Of a stretch of 9,068 bases of DNA, positions 1 to 6,228 are shown piece by piece. The stretch's first letter is position 1, and the number at the start of each line of letters is the position of its first letter. The stretch spans positions 1 to 9,068 of the forward strand of contig JACRAA010000081.1 in NCBI GenBank assembly GCA_016213595.1, given 5' to 3'. A program made the translations under genes and the position numbers. The stretch comes from Actinomycetota bacterium. Lineage in GTDB: Bacteria > Actinomycetota > Actinomycetes > Propionibacteriales > Propionibacteriaceae. Below the pieces are notes generated by a model that was given only the letters and a program-made list of their open reading frames with translations, had not been told where the DNA came from and did not search any database.

Positions 1-1788
1 CGCGCGCAGCGCCGAGCCCTGGACGGCGGCGGAGACCCGCGCCAGCGCCTCGAGGTCGGCGGCGGCCTGGCGGGCGAGCTCGAGCACGTGTCGGGCACCG
101 GGGACCGCGACGAGACGCCAGCGACCGCCGGGGCGGGCGACGACAGCCACAAGCCGATCGCCCGTCACCGCCATGCTCGTCAGCGCCGAGCCGCGCTCAG
201 CCAGGGCTGAACGGATCTGCGATGTCGACACCGGCAGGTCGTCCCCACCGCGGCCCAGGTCGCGGGCCCACGACGTCTCCCGCAGCGCCCGGACCGTACG
301 GCTGACGGCGCGCCTGTTCTCGGCGAGCTCCTCAGCTGCCGCGTCCCGTTGCTCGGCGCGCAGCTTGCGCAGCATCGTCCACAGGGCCTGCTCGGGCGGG
401 TCGTCGCTGGGCCGTACCTGAGGCAGCGACCCCGACGCGGTGCGCCATCTCTCCGTGACCGCCAGGACGCGCGCGGGAGAGCCCGAGCCGGCCGCGAGCG
501 CCACAGCGGTCACCGCAAGGGGGAACGCGTGCAGCGCCATCCCGGTCTTGAGGTCGAGACTCGACACGCCACGTCGCGCCGACCGCAGGTCGTCCGACAC
601 GGCCCGCAAGGTACGGCGAGCAGTGCTCTCGTCGCCCTGCGCGAGCGCGAGGTCCACTGCGACGCGCCGGGCCAGGCAGCGGCGGGCCAGCTGCGTCGAG
701 CGCGCCAGCGAGCGCACGGCTCCGACGGGAGCGTCCCGGGCCCGGCCGGTACGGGCGAGGCTCTCCGCGTACAGCGTCCCCGCCACCTCGCCCAGCCTCC
801 GGTCGACCGCGGCCGCGTCACGTGCCAGCGCCGCCGCCTCCGCCGACTCATCGGCTCCGGTCCGAAACGCGAGCGCCTCGGCGCGCAGCACCCTGGCCTC
901 GATGGCGCGGAACTGTGCGGCACGTGCCGAGAACCTCTCGATGAGCGGCGCGAGCCGCGCCACCGCCTCGTCGCCCCTCGCCAGCAGCACCTCGCAGCGC
1001 GCGAGGTCGAGCTCGACCTCGTCCGCCTCGGGCTCCAGCCCTGACTCGGCCAGGCTCGTACGTGCCGTCTGCAACGTCTCCCACGCGTCGGTGACGAGCC
1101 CCGCCTCGATGAGCACCCGCGCACGGTCCAGGTGCGCGATCCCTCGGTCCACCGGGGCGTCGAGACGGTCCGCCTCGTCCATGAGCCGCAGGGCCGCCGG
1201 GAGGTCGCCGCGCAGGAACTCGACGTAGCCGCGGTTGTGCAGGGCCATGTAGGCGAACCTGTCGAGGCGAGCCTCCTTGGCGAGGGCAGCCGCCTCGGCG
1301 AGGTCGGCAGACGCCTCCTCCGTCCTCAGCAGCAGCGACGCCGTGGTGCCCCGGTTGATGAGGAGCCTCACGCGGTCGTCGGGGCTCAGCAGCGCCTCGT
1401 ACGGACCGATCCGCTGCAGGGCCGACAGTGCCCGTACGTGCTCGCCCAGCCGTGTCCACAGCACGCCCTGCTGCAGCATCGCTAGGGGGACCAGGTGGTC
1501 CAGCCCGGAGCTCGTCGCCTCGGCGGCGACCCGGTCCAGCGTGGCCTGGGTGCCCTCCGGGTCGCTCGCGAACGAACCCCACGTCCGCGACATCGTGATC
1601 CGGAGCGTCAGCTCGGACGCCTCGAGGGACGGGTCGTCCCCCAGCGCCGACGCCGCCTCGTCGAGGCGGGACATGGCGCGCTCGATCGCGTACGCCGCGA
1701 TGTCACCGCGCGCCTGCTCGTACAGCTCGGCGGCGCGCTCCCGCTCCCGGGACGTCCGGGAGGTCGGGGGGGTCGTGCTCGTCTCCAA
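1..1788 (-). CDS. TPR-CHAT protein, probable caspase-like protease (C-terminus beyond window)
   Basis: The minus-strand frame is open from 1788 to the window edge: 596 codons without a stop. Residues about 15-500 are almost entirely helical with TPR-like helix pairs, for example RFAYMALHNRGYVEFLRGDL, and many Ala/Leu-rich repeats. From about residue 525 the pattern changes to alternating strands (SALTSMAVTGDRLVAVVA, then GRWRLVAVPG), which matches the beginning of the CHAT domain in actinobacterial TPR-CHAT proteins. CHAT domains are caspase-fold cysteine proteases. The catalytic His and Cys would lie to the left of the window, so activity cannot be checked. No signal peptide is seen, which suggests a cytoplasmic protein. 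The start is uncertain: TTG at 1788 lies 6 nt after the upstream stop and has no clear Shine-Dalgarno. The next candidate, ATG at 1674, would cut into a helix pair. It is the fourth gene of the S8-sigma-small protein operon. Confidence 0.85.
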   Translation of the reverse strand, partial: METSTTPPTSRTSRERERAAELYEQARGDIAAYAIERAMSRLDEAASALGDDPSLEASELTLRITMSRTWGSFASDPEGTQATLDRVAAEATSSGLDHLVPLAMLQQGVLWTRLGEHVRALSALQRIGPYEALLSPDDRVRLLINRGTTASLLLRTEEASADLAEAAALAKEARLDRFAYMALHNRGYVEFLRGDLPAALRLMDEADRLDAPVDRGIAHLDRARVLIEAGLVTDAWETLQTARTSLAESGLEPEADEVELDLARCEVLLARGDEAVARLAPLIERFSARAAQFRAIEARVLRAEALAFRTGADESAEAAALARDAAAVDRRLGEVAGTLYAESLARTGRARDAPVGAVRSLARSTQLARRCLARRVAVDLALAQGDESTARRTLRAVSDDLRSARRGVSSLDLKTGMALHAFPLAVTAVALAAGSGSPARVLAVTERWRTASGSLPQVRPSDDPPEQALWTMLRKLRAEQRDAAAEELAENRRAVSRTVRALRETSWARDLGRGGDDLPVSTSQIRSALAERGSALTSMAVTGDRLVAVVARPGGRWRLVAVPGARHVLELARQAAADLEALARVSAAVQGSALRA

Positions 1789-1794
1789 GATCCG

Positions 1795-2259
1795 TCACAG
1801 CTCGATCGCGGGGGTGATGACCGGGCGCCCACCGCTGGTCAGCGGCGAGATGAGGAAGCGGGCCAGACCGGGCTGTACGGGCGCCCAGCTGACGCGGCCG
1901 TTGACGTCGCTCACCGCGGCGACGCGCTCGGCGCCCTGGATGAGCTCGACGGTGATTCCGCCCCCGGACACCCACGCGTCGATCCGGAGCTCGCCGGCGT
2001 CGCGGCCGATCACGACCATCAGCGTCATCGTGCTGCTCGTGAAGGTCACCGAGTCCGCGCTCTCCACGGTGGGCGCGCGGACGCCCGCGCCGGTGTCGGC
2101 GAGCATGGCCAGCTCCGCGTTCATCGCCGCGAGGGAGAGGGTGAACTCCACCTCGCCGACGAGCTGCGCCGGTACGGGGTCGGCGACCGCCAGCGCCCGC
2201 CGCAGGGCATCGAGGACGGCGACGTCGATGTCGTCCATGGGCTCGGGTAGCTCGGTCAT
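1795..2259 (-). CDS. 154-aa small conserved protein between sigma factor and TPR-CHAT gene; possible regulator
   Basis: The ATG overlaps the sigma-factor stop (ATGA, 2256-2259). A GGAG ribosome site at 2266-2269 sits 6 nt upstream and supports this start. Residues about 10-55 look helical and contain the stretch ADPVPAQLVGEVEFTLSLAA followed by NAELAML. Residues about 68-140 alternate hydrophobic strands with turns (VTFTSSTMTLMVVIG, LRIDAWVSG, ITVELIQG, GRVSWAPVQPGLARFLI), which suggests a small beta-sandwich like carboxypeptidase-regulatory or transthyretin-like domains. From memory, similar short proteins with a DPVP helix often sit beside ECF-like sigma factors and CHAT proteins in actinobacteria, but no function is established that I can name. 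There is no membrane segment and no zinc-binding HC motif, so it is not a classical membrane anti-sigma factor. A role as sigma partner, adaptor or protease substrate is inference from position. Confidence 0.85.
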   Translation of the reverse strand: MTELPEPMDDIDVAVLDALRRALAVADPVPAQLVGEVEFTLSLAAMNAELAMLADTGAGVRAPTVESADSVTFTSSTMTLMVVIGRDAGELRIDAWVSGGGITVELIQGAERVAAVSDVNGRVSWAPVQPGLARFLISPLTSGGRPVITPAIEL

Positions 2260-2843
2260 GTCAGGCTCCAGTGAGGGTCGTCGAGGAGGGCGCGGCGGAG
2301 TGCGGCCAGGCAGCGGCCGCGGGTGGGACCGATCGAGCCGCTCGGTACGCCCATGGCCTCGGCGAGGCCGGCGTAGTCGGGTGCGCCCCCCATGCACACG
2401 ACACGCAGGATCTGCTGACAGCGCGGTGACAAGGTCACGAAGTGCCCCCACAGGCGCCGCGCCTCGTCGTTCATCGACGCGACCTTCGCCGGGTCGTGCG
2501 GCGTCTCGACCGTGGGCTCGAGGTCCGGCTCGTCGACGAGGTCGACCGTACGGGCGAGGCGCTGGACCCGCCACGCCTCCCGCTTCGTCGTCGTGCACAG
2601 CCAGCCCAGCACGGCCTCGGGCGTGGTGATCCCCGGAGCATGCTCGACGAGCTTGAGCCACGTGGTCTGCACCGTGTCCTCGGCGTTCTGCTGCGACAGC
2701 CCGCACGAGCGTGCGACGTGCCACAGGACGGGTGTGACAACCGCGACCAGCCGGTGCAGCCCCTGCAGGTCACCGTCGCGGTACTCGATGAACGCGGCGG
2801 CTGCGCGCGTCGTCAGGGACTCCTCCACCTCTCGCGCCGTCAT
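2256..2843 (-). CDS. ECF-like sigma-70 family RNA polymerase sigma factor
   Basis: This is a 195-aa protein with the two-domain layout of small sigma factors. Residues about 17-92 resemble region 2: the helix GLHRLVAVVTPVLWHVARSC, then EDTVQTTWLKLVEHAP in place of the usual D-x-x-Q-x-x-W motif, then LGWLCTTTKREAWR. An acidic linker spans about 100-125. Residues about 128-187 resemble region 4, with FVTLSPRCQQILRV followed by a helix-turn-helix (YAGLAEAMGVPSGSIGPTRG) that would read the -35 element. It should direct RNA polymerase to a small regulon. The start is ATG at 2843, overlapping the S8 stop by ATGA, with GAGG at 2851-2854 and 7-nt spacing. Its stop overlaps the next ATG in the same way, so translation is coupled on both sides. 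No anti-sigma factor with a membrane anchor is visible nearby, so control probably comes from the operon partners. Confidence 0.93.
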   Translation of the reverse strand: MTAREVEESLTTRAAAAFIEYRDGDLQGLHRLVAVVTPVLWHVARSCGLSQQNAEDTVQTTWLKLVEHAPGITTPEAVLGWLCTTTKREAWRVQRLARTVDLVDEPDLEPTVETPHDPAKVASMNDEARRLWGHFVTLSPRCQQILRVVCMGGAPDYAGLAEAMGVPSGSIGPTRGRCLAALRRALLDDPHWSLT

Positions 2844-4354
2844 GTCGTGGCCTCGCGCACCTCGGCGACCGCGCGCCGGCCGCGGGCGACACAGGCGTCG
2901 CGGTCGAGCGTGGTCAGGTCGGGGTCGTGCAGGACCGCTCGGGCGATCTCCGCCGCCAGGACAGGTCCGGCGAAGGACGTTCCCGACCAGGTGGCGAAGC
3001 CCGATGCGTACGCGTCGGGGTCGGGTGTCGTGCGATGAAGACCCCCGTACGTGAGGCTGGCCGCCGGCTGCGCGTCGCCTGAGAGCGTCGTCGGCACGGT
3101 GCTCACGATGGACGCCCCCACCCGGTGGGTCGTGACCCACGGGCCGGCGTTCGAGAAGTACGCCACGGACGAGCCGTCCGCGTTGAGTGCTCCGACGGTG
3201 GCCTGCGGTACGCGGGACGGGTCGTCGGGTGCGGCGGCGAAGGCGGCCGGGTACATGGGGCGGACCGTCCCGCTGTTGCCCGCCGAGGCGACGACGGCCA
3301 CGCCCCACCTACCGAAGTCGGCGAGCAGCGAGCCGAAGGGTCCGTCGAACGCGATGTCCTCCGCATCTTCGTGGTAGTAGCCGAGGGACAGGCTCAGCAC
3401 GTCGACGACGAGATCGGGCCGCTCGTTGAGGACACCGTCGATGTGGCGGTACAGCAACGCCGAGAGCGTGACCATGAGACCCGACTCGGCGACGACGCCG
3501 TCGTCCGCCATGACGGGGATGGCGAGCAGCCTCGCCGAGGGGCAGATCTGGCGCACGATGCCGCAGATGAACGTCCCGTGCCCGGCATCGCTGCCCAGTG
3601 AGCCGTCGAGCGGGTCCACGGGCGGCTGGTGCCACTCGGCGCCTGGCAGGTTCCCGAACCGGCCGAGCAGATACGGGCCGTACGTCACCTTGTCCGTCGC
3701 CAGCGCGGCATCGCCGAACCAGGGATGCTTCCCGAGTCCCGTGTCGAGCATCGCGACGGTAGGGTGGCGCGCTGGTACGGGAGCCGAGCAGGCGGGGTTC
3801 TCGAGGAGCAGCGCGACAGGAGCGCGGCCGCCGAAGCCCGGCATCCCGTACTGCTGCATGGCGGAGACTCCGGCGAGGTACGGAACGCCTGCGAGGTACG
3901 GCACGCCGGCAAGGTACGGGACCCCGGCGAGATAGGGGACGCCAGCCAGGTATGGCACGCCGGCGAGGTACGGGGCGGTGGTGACGATGTGGTCGAGGCC
4001 GACGGCATCCTTGCCGAGCAGGGCACGGAGCTGCGCCACCAGGGCGACGAGGTCGACGCTCGGCACGGCCTCCGACTCGTACTGGATGGTCGCCTTGACG
4101 AGGCCAGGGACGGCCGTCTCGGCTAGCGGCTTGAGGTCAGCCCGGAACAGCGGCGCCGCGCTGACCCGGACGCCGGGGCCGACCAGGCGGGCGATGGTCT
4201 CCTCGACCGTCCGCACGTCGACCGCGAAGACGATGATGCTGTCCGCGACGTACGCCGTCTGCTGGTAGCCAGTGCCGCGGGGCGCCGACGACGGGTCGAG
4301 CGCCTTGATGGCGAGACTCGGCAGGCGCTCAGGTGGGCGGTCGGGGTTGGTCAT
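2840..4354 (-). CDS. S8 family (subtilisin-like) serine peptidase with PYLAGV repeat linker
   Basis: This 504-aa protein has a complete subtilase catalytic set: Asp204 (TVAMLDTGLG), His259 (DAGHGTFICGIV), oxyanion Asn360 (VVASAGNSG) and nucleophile Ser460 (SGTSFAGP). Residues 1-127 form a separate N-terminal domain with strand-helix alternation, perhaps a propeptide or sensor. Residues 128-163 are six PYLAGV repeats, and a Gly-rich stretch (YGMPGFGGRAPV) leads into the catalytic domain. The N-terminus (MTNPDRPPER) is polar and no signal peptide or membrane anchor is seen, so a cytoplasmic enzyme is likely, unlike most secreted subtilases. The start is ATG at 4354, chosen because AAAGGA lies 5 nt upstream (4360-4365); upstream in-frame codons would run into the intergenic region. 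It is the first gene of the operon and its stop overlaps the sigma-factor ATG. Its substrate is unknown; self-processing near the repeats or cleavage of an operon partner are possibilities. Confidence 0.95.
   Translation of the reverse strand: MTNPDRPPERLPSLAIKALDPSSAPRGTGYQQTAYVADSIIVFAVDVRTVEETIARLVGPGVRVSAAPLFRADLKPLAETAVPGLVKATIQYESEAVPSVDLVALVAQLRALLGKDAVGLDHIVTTAPYLAGVPYLAGVPYLAGVPYLAGVPYLAGVPYLAGVSAMQQYGMPGFGGRAPVALLLENPACSAPVPARHPTVAMLDTGLGKHPWFGDAALATDKVTYGPYLLGRFGNLPGAEWHQPPVDPLDGSLGSDAGHGTFICGIVRQICPSARLLAIPVMADDGVVAESGLMVTLSALLYRHIDGVLNERPDLVVDVLSLSLGYYHEDAEDIAFDGPFGSLLADFGRWGVAVVASAGNSGTVRPMYPAAFAAAPDDPSRVPQATVGALNADGSSVAYFSNAGPWVTTHRVGASIVSTVPTTLSGDAQPAASLTYGGLHRTTPDPDAYASGFATWSGTSFAGPVLAAEIARAVLHDPDLTTLDRDACVARGRRAVAEVREATT
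3866..3973 (-). repeat. Six tandem 18-bp units encoding (PYLAGV)x6
   Basis: Six contiguous 18-bp units encode PYLAGV at residues 128-163 of the S8 protease. All six peptides are identical. Measured against the plus-strand consensus GACGCCGGCGAGGTACGG, the units differ at 12 places in total (1, 2, 2, 3, 3 and 1 per unit), and all 12 are third codon positions in the gene. The unit length is a multiple of three, so gain or loss of units would change linker length without a frameshift. Confidence 0.98.
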
Positions 4355-4359
4355 CGGCG

Positions 4360-4365
4360 TCCTTT
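4360..4365 (-). promoter_or_regulatory. Shine-Dalgarno of the S8 protease gene
   Basis: AAAGGA on the minus strand, 5 nt before ATG 4354. It fixes the start of the first gene of the left operon and rules out a longer in-frame extension that would continue to about 4798. Confidence 0.75.
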
Positions 4366-4392
4366 CAGAGGCACTACGACTTGAATGAGGCC

Positions 4393-4416
4393 CGGAACAC
4401 GACTCTGATACGGAAC
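4393..4416 (+). repeat. Direct repeat CGGAAC-N12-CGGAAC in the divergent promoter region
   Basis: CGGAAC occurs at 4393-4398 and again at 4411-4416, 18 bp start to start, with ACTCTGA also present twice (4402-4408 and 4415-4421). GGAAC is the classic -35 core of many ECF sigma factors, so these could be -35 elements on the plus strand or paired operator half-sites. No matching -10 was identified with confidence. Confidence 0.3.
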
Positions 4417-4555
4417 TCTGACGCCATTTCGGCTCGCTGACCAGAGGCGGCTGCGACACCGACCCCTCCGCCCGCCGGGACAGCAGCGGCTTCGGCCAGC
4501 TGCGGCGGCGCGGGAGGACGGCCCGCAGTTCGGACGGCACCGATCGACACGCCGC

Positions 4556-4561
4556 TACGCT
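4556..4561 (+). promoter_or_regulatory. Possible -10 element for a leaderless prsW-type transcript
   Basis: TACGCT fits the actinobacterial TANNNT pattern and ends 7 nt before the ATG at 4569, so transcription could begin at or next to the start codon. No clear ribosome site precedes that ATG, which also suits a leaderless message. There is no good -35 hexamer at the right distance, so this is a weak call and competes with the candidate promoter at 4381-4409. Confidence 0.3.
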
Positions 4562-4568
4562 GGACCGC

Positions 4569-6221
4569 ATGGCTGACGCGCTCCGGACCGACCTGCCGGG
4601 CATCGGCCGGTACCGGAGACTGTCAGCGGTGGACGTCCCGGACCCGAAGCTCACGACCGTCGAGCGGTTCACGCGGAGCCGGTGGCTGTGGACCAGCGTG
4701 GTCGTCCTGCTCGTGGGAGTCTTCGCCCTCGTCCGTCTCCGGCTCATCCTCACGGCCGACGTGAAGACGGACGCCGGGACGGTTCCCGGTCTCAACACGG
4801 ACGCTCTCTGGCAGGCCGCGGGCTACGCGTTCCCCACCCTCGTCGTCTGGTCGCTGCTGTTCCTCGCTGTCGACCGGTGGCGTCCGCAGCGGTGGCTGCT
4901 GTGGGCGCTCGCCCTGTTCTGGGGGGGGTCGATAGCCGCGTACGGCTCCATCATCGTCAACTCCTGGGCTGCCGAACGGCTCGCCATCGACCAGAACGGC
5001 AACCAGCTCGCCGGGGCCCGCGCGGCCGTCTTCATCGCGCCGTTCGTCGAGGAGCTGTTCAAGGCGACCGTCCTGTTCGTCGTCGCGTTCCTCGACCGGC
5101 GCCGCCTGACGAGCATGCTGAGCCTCGTGAGCCTCGCCGGCCTGTCAGCGATCGGCTTCGCCTTCAGCGAGAACATCGTCTACTACGCCCGTGCGATCGT
5201 GTACGGGAGCATGACGGCCTCGACCGGTGACGTCGCTGCCGCGATCGCCCAGCTCGTCCAGATGCGTGGGCTGTGGACGAGCTTCGGGCACCCCCTGTTC
5301 ACGTCGATGACCGCCATGGGCCTGGCGTTCGGACTGCGGAGCCGCGCGAAGGTCGTACGGGTCGTGGGACCTGTCGCCGGCTACCTCACGGCCGCGCTGC
5401 TGCACATGAGCTTCAACACGGTCGCCGGCCTGTTCCCCGACAACGCGCAGAAGATGGTCTACCTCACGGTGGCGCTCCCGGTCCTGTTCTCGCTCGCGGT
5501 GTACGCCGTGCTGCAGGTCTTCCGGGAGGGGCGTGTCATCCGCAACCGGCTGTCGGACTACGTCATGGCCGGCTGGATGCCCGCCACGTACCCCCAGCTG
5601 TTCTCCCGCCTCCGGCACCGCGGCCGGATGCTCGCGTTGTCGCCGTGGTGGGGCAACGTCCTCGCGACGTACCGGCTGCAGCGGGCCGTGTCGGAGCTCG
5701 CGTACCTGCGCGACCAGATCACGCGGGGCACCATCGACGCGGCCGGACTCTGGCGGGAGCGCGAGCTGCTGGACAGCATCCACACGCTGCGTGCAGCCGG
5801 GGCGCTCGACGACGCGCGGGGCCTCCGGCCGTACTGGAAGAAGCGGACGCCTGCCTTTGAGCAGTCCTGGCAGCCGCCCAGCTATCCGGGCCCCGCCGGG
5901 CTGGGAGGCCAGTTCCCGGCTCGTGGAGCCATCGCAGCCCCCGTTCCCACCCCTCACGCGGTCCCGGCTCCCGTCGCGGCCCAGGTCGCGGGCCCGCCTC
6001 CGGCGCTCGCTGAGCGCCCGCAGCCGGATCGCGTCGGCGCCGAGCAACCGCACGCGGCTCCTGTCGGCGCCGAGCAACCGCACGCGGCTCCCGTCGGCGC
6101 CCGCCCTCCGGCGGCCGCTCCGAGGCACGAGCAGCCGGCCCCGGTCCCCGTCCAGGCCCCACTAGGATCGCCCCAGGCGTCGTCGCCCGTGGACCCGCGC
6201 TGGGGGCCGCCGAAGGTCTAG
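4569..6221 (+). CDS. PrsW family intramembrane metalloprotease with Pro/Ala-rich C-terminal tail
   Basis: A 550-aa protein with the PrsW signature in order: EExxK as E161-E162-K165 (FVEELFKA), then E201-N202 in GFAFSENIVYY, then H241 (FGHPLFTSM) and H279 (LLHMSFN). These are the residues thought to bind zinc and water in this family of CAAX-protease relatives. About eight membrane segments lie between residues 40 and 318. Residues about 320-425 form a soluble helical region common in actinobacterial members. Residues about 430-550 are low-complexity Pro/Ala/Gly with a tandem decapeptide. Bacillus PrsW makes the first cut in the anti-sigma factor RsiW; whether this one has such a target is unknown. 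ATG 4569 has only a weak GGA upstream. It opens an operon with two GTPases: its stop is 7 nt before the next start. It faces the sigma-protease operon across a shared promoter region. Confidence 0.93.
   Translation: MADALRTDLPGIGRYRRLSAVDVPDPKLTTVERFTRSRWLWTSVVVLLVGVFALVRLRLILTADVKTDAGTVPGLNTDALWQAAGYAFPTLVVWSLLFLAVDRWRPQRWLLWALALFWGGSIAAYGSIIVNSWAAERLAIDQNGNQLAGARAAVFIAPFVEELFKATVLFVVAFLDRRRLTSMLSLVSLAGLSAIGFAFSENIVYYARAIVYGSMTASTGDVAAAIAQLVQMRGLWTSFGHPLFTSMTAMGLAFGLRSRAKVVRVVGPVAGYLTAALLHMSFNTVAGLFPDNAQKMVYLTVALPVLFSLAVYAVLQVFREGRVIRNRLSDYVMAGWMPATYPQLFSRLRHRGRMLALSPWWGNVLATYRLQRAVSELAYLRDQITRGTIDAAGLWRERELLDSIHTLRAAGALDDARGLRPYWKKRTPAFEQSWQPPSYPGPAGLGGQFPARGAIAAPVPTPHAVPAPVAAQVAGPPPALAERPQPDRVGAEQPHAAPVGAEQPHAAPVGARPPAAAPRHEQPAPVPVQAPLGSPQASSPVDPRWGPPKV
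6033..6101 (+). repeat. Two 30-bp direct repeats plus a 9-bp partial third copy in the PrsW tail
   Basis: The units at 6033-6062 and 6063-6092 are identical in 29 of 30 bases (only the last base differs), and the first 9 bases recur at 6093-6101. They encode VGAEQPHAAP twice (residues 489-508), followed by VGA. The near-identity at silent positions suggests a recent duplication in a disordered cytoplasmic tail. Confidence 0.95.
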
Positions 6222-6225
6222 GAGG
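6220..6225 (+). promoter_or_regulatory. Shine-Dalgarno AGGAGG overlapping the upstream stop codon
   Basis: AGGAGG begins inside the TAG stop of the PrsW-family gene and lies only 3 nt before ATG 6229, closer than the usual 5-9 nt. The alternative in-frame TTG at 6241 is too far away, so ATG 6229 is kept. Ribosomes ending the upstream gene would stop on top of this site, so coupled translation is likely. Confidence 0.7.
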
Positions 6226-6228
6226 GTC

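Larger units (their letters stand above)
4355..4568. promoter_or_regulatory. Divergent intergenic region between the two operons
   Basis: This 214-bp gap separates the S8 operon (minus) from the PrsW operon (plus) and should hold both promoters. The part around 4370-4430 is less GC-rich than its surroundings, as promoters often are in such genomes. On the plus strand, TTGAAT (4381-4386) and TCTGAT (4404-4409) are 17 nt apart and each matches 4 of 6 consensus bases, which makes a possible housekeeping promoter. No equally good pair was found toward the S8 gene; TATCAG (complement of 4405-4410) is a lone -10-like hexamer. No small gene, RNA gene or terminator hairpin was recognised here. Confidence 0.6.

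Noticed and set aside
349..2629. Long plus-strand reading frames over the left operon (349-1044, 440-1228, 1277-2629)
   Set aside because: They are antisense to genes with clear protein families and cross gene boundaries. Their products are Arg/Ser/Ala-rich as expected from GC-rich shadow frames.
2844..3308. Upstream extension of the sigma factor to 3308
   Set aside because: It would overlap the catalytic part of the S8 gene by more than 460 nt; ATG 2843 has a GAGG site at 7 nt and a normal N-terminus for the family.
3866..3973. CRISPR-like array
   Set aside because: The repeats are contiguous 18-bp units without spacers and lie in frame inside a coding sequence.
1..4354. Type III-E CRISPR (Craspase) locus
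   Set aside because: The TPR-CHAT and sigma genes are reminiscent of it, but no gRAMP/Cas7-11, Cas1 or repeat array is in the window, and the small protein shows no similarity to Csx30 that I can recognise.
4355..4798. In-frame extension of the S8 protease by 148 codons upstream of ATG 4354
   Set aside because: It would cross the divergent promoter region and overlap the start of the PrsW-family gene. The extension is Ser/Arg-rich without fold character, and ATG 4354 has a good ribosome site.
4921..4928. Runs of G: G8 in the PrsW-family gene, G7 at 1766-1772 near the start of the TPR-CHAT gene and G7 at 7392-7398 in the first GTPase gene, as phase-variation sites
   Set aside because: All three frames are intact, Gly and Pro codons in a very GC-rich genome give such runs by chance, and nothing else points to slippage control.
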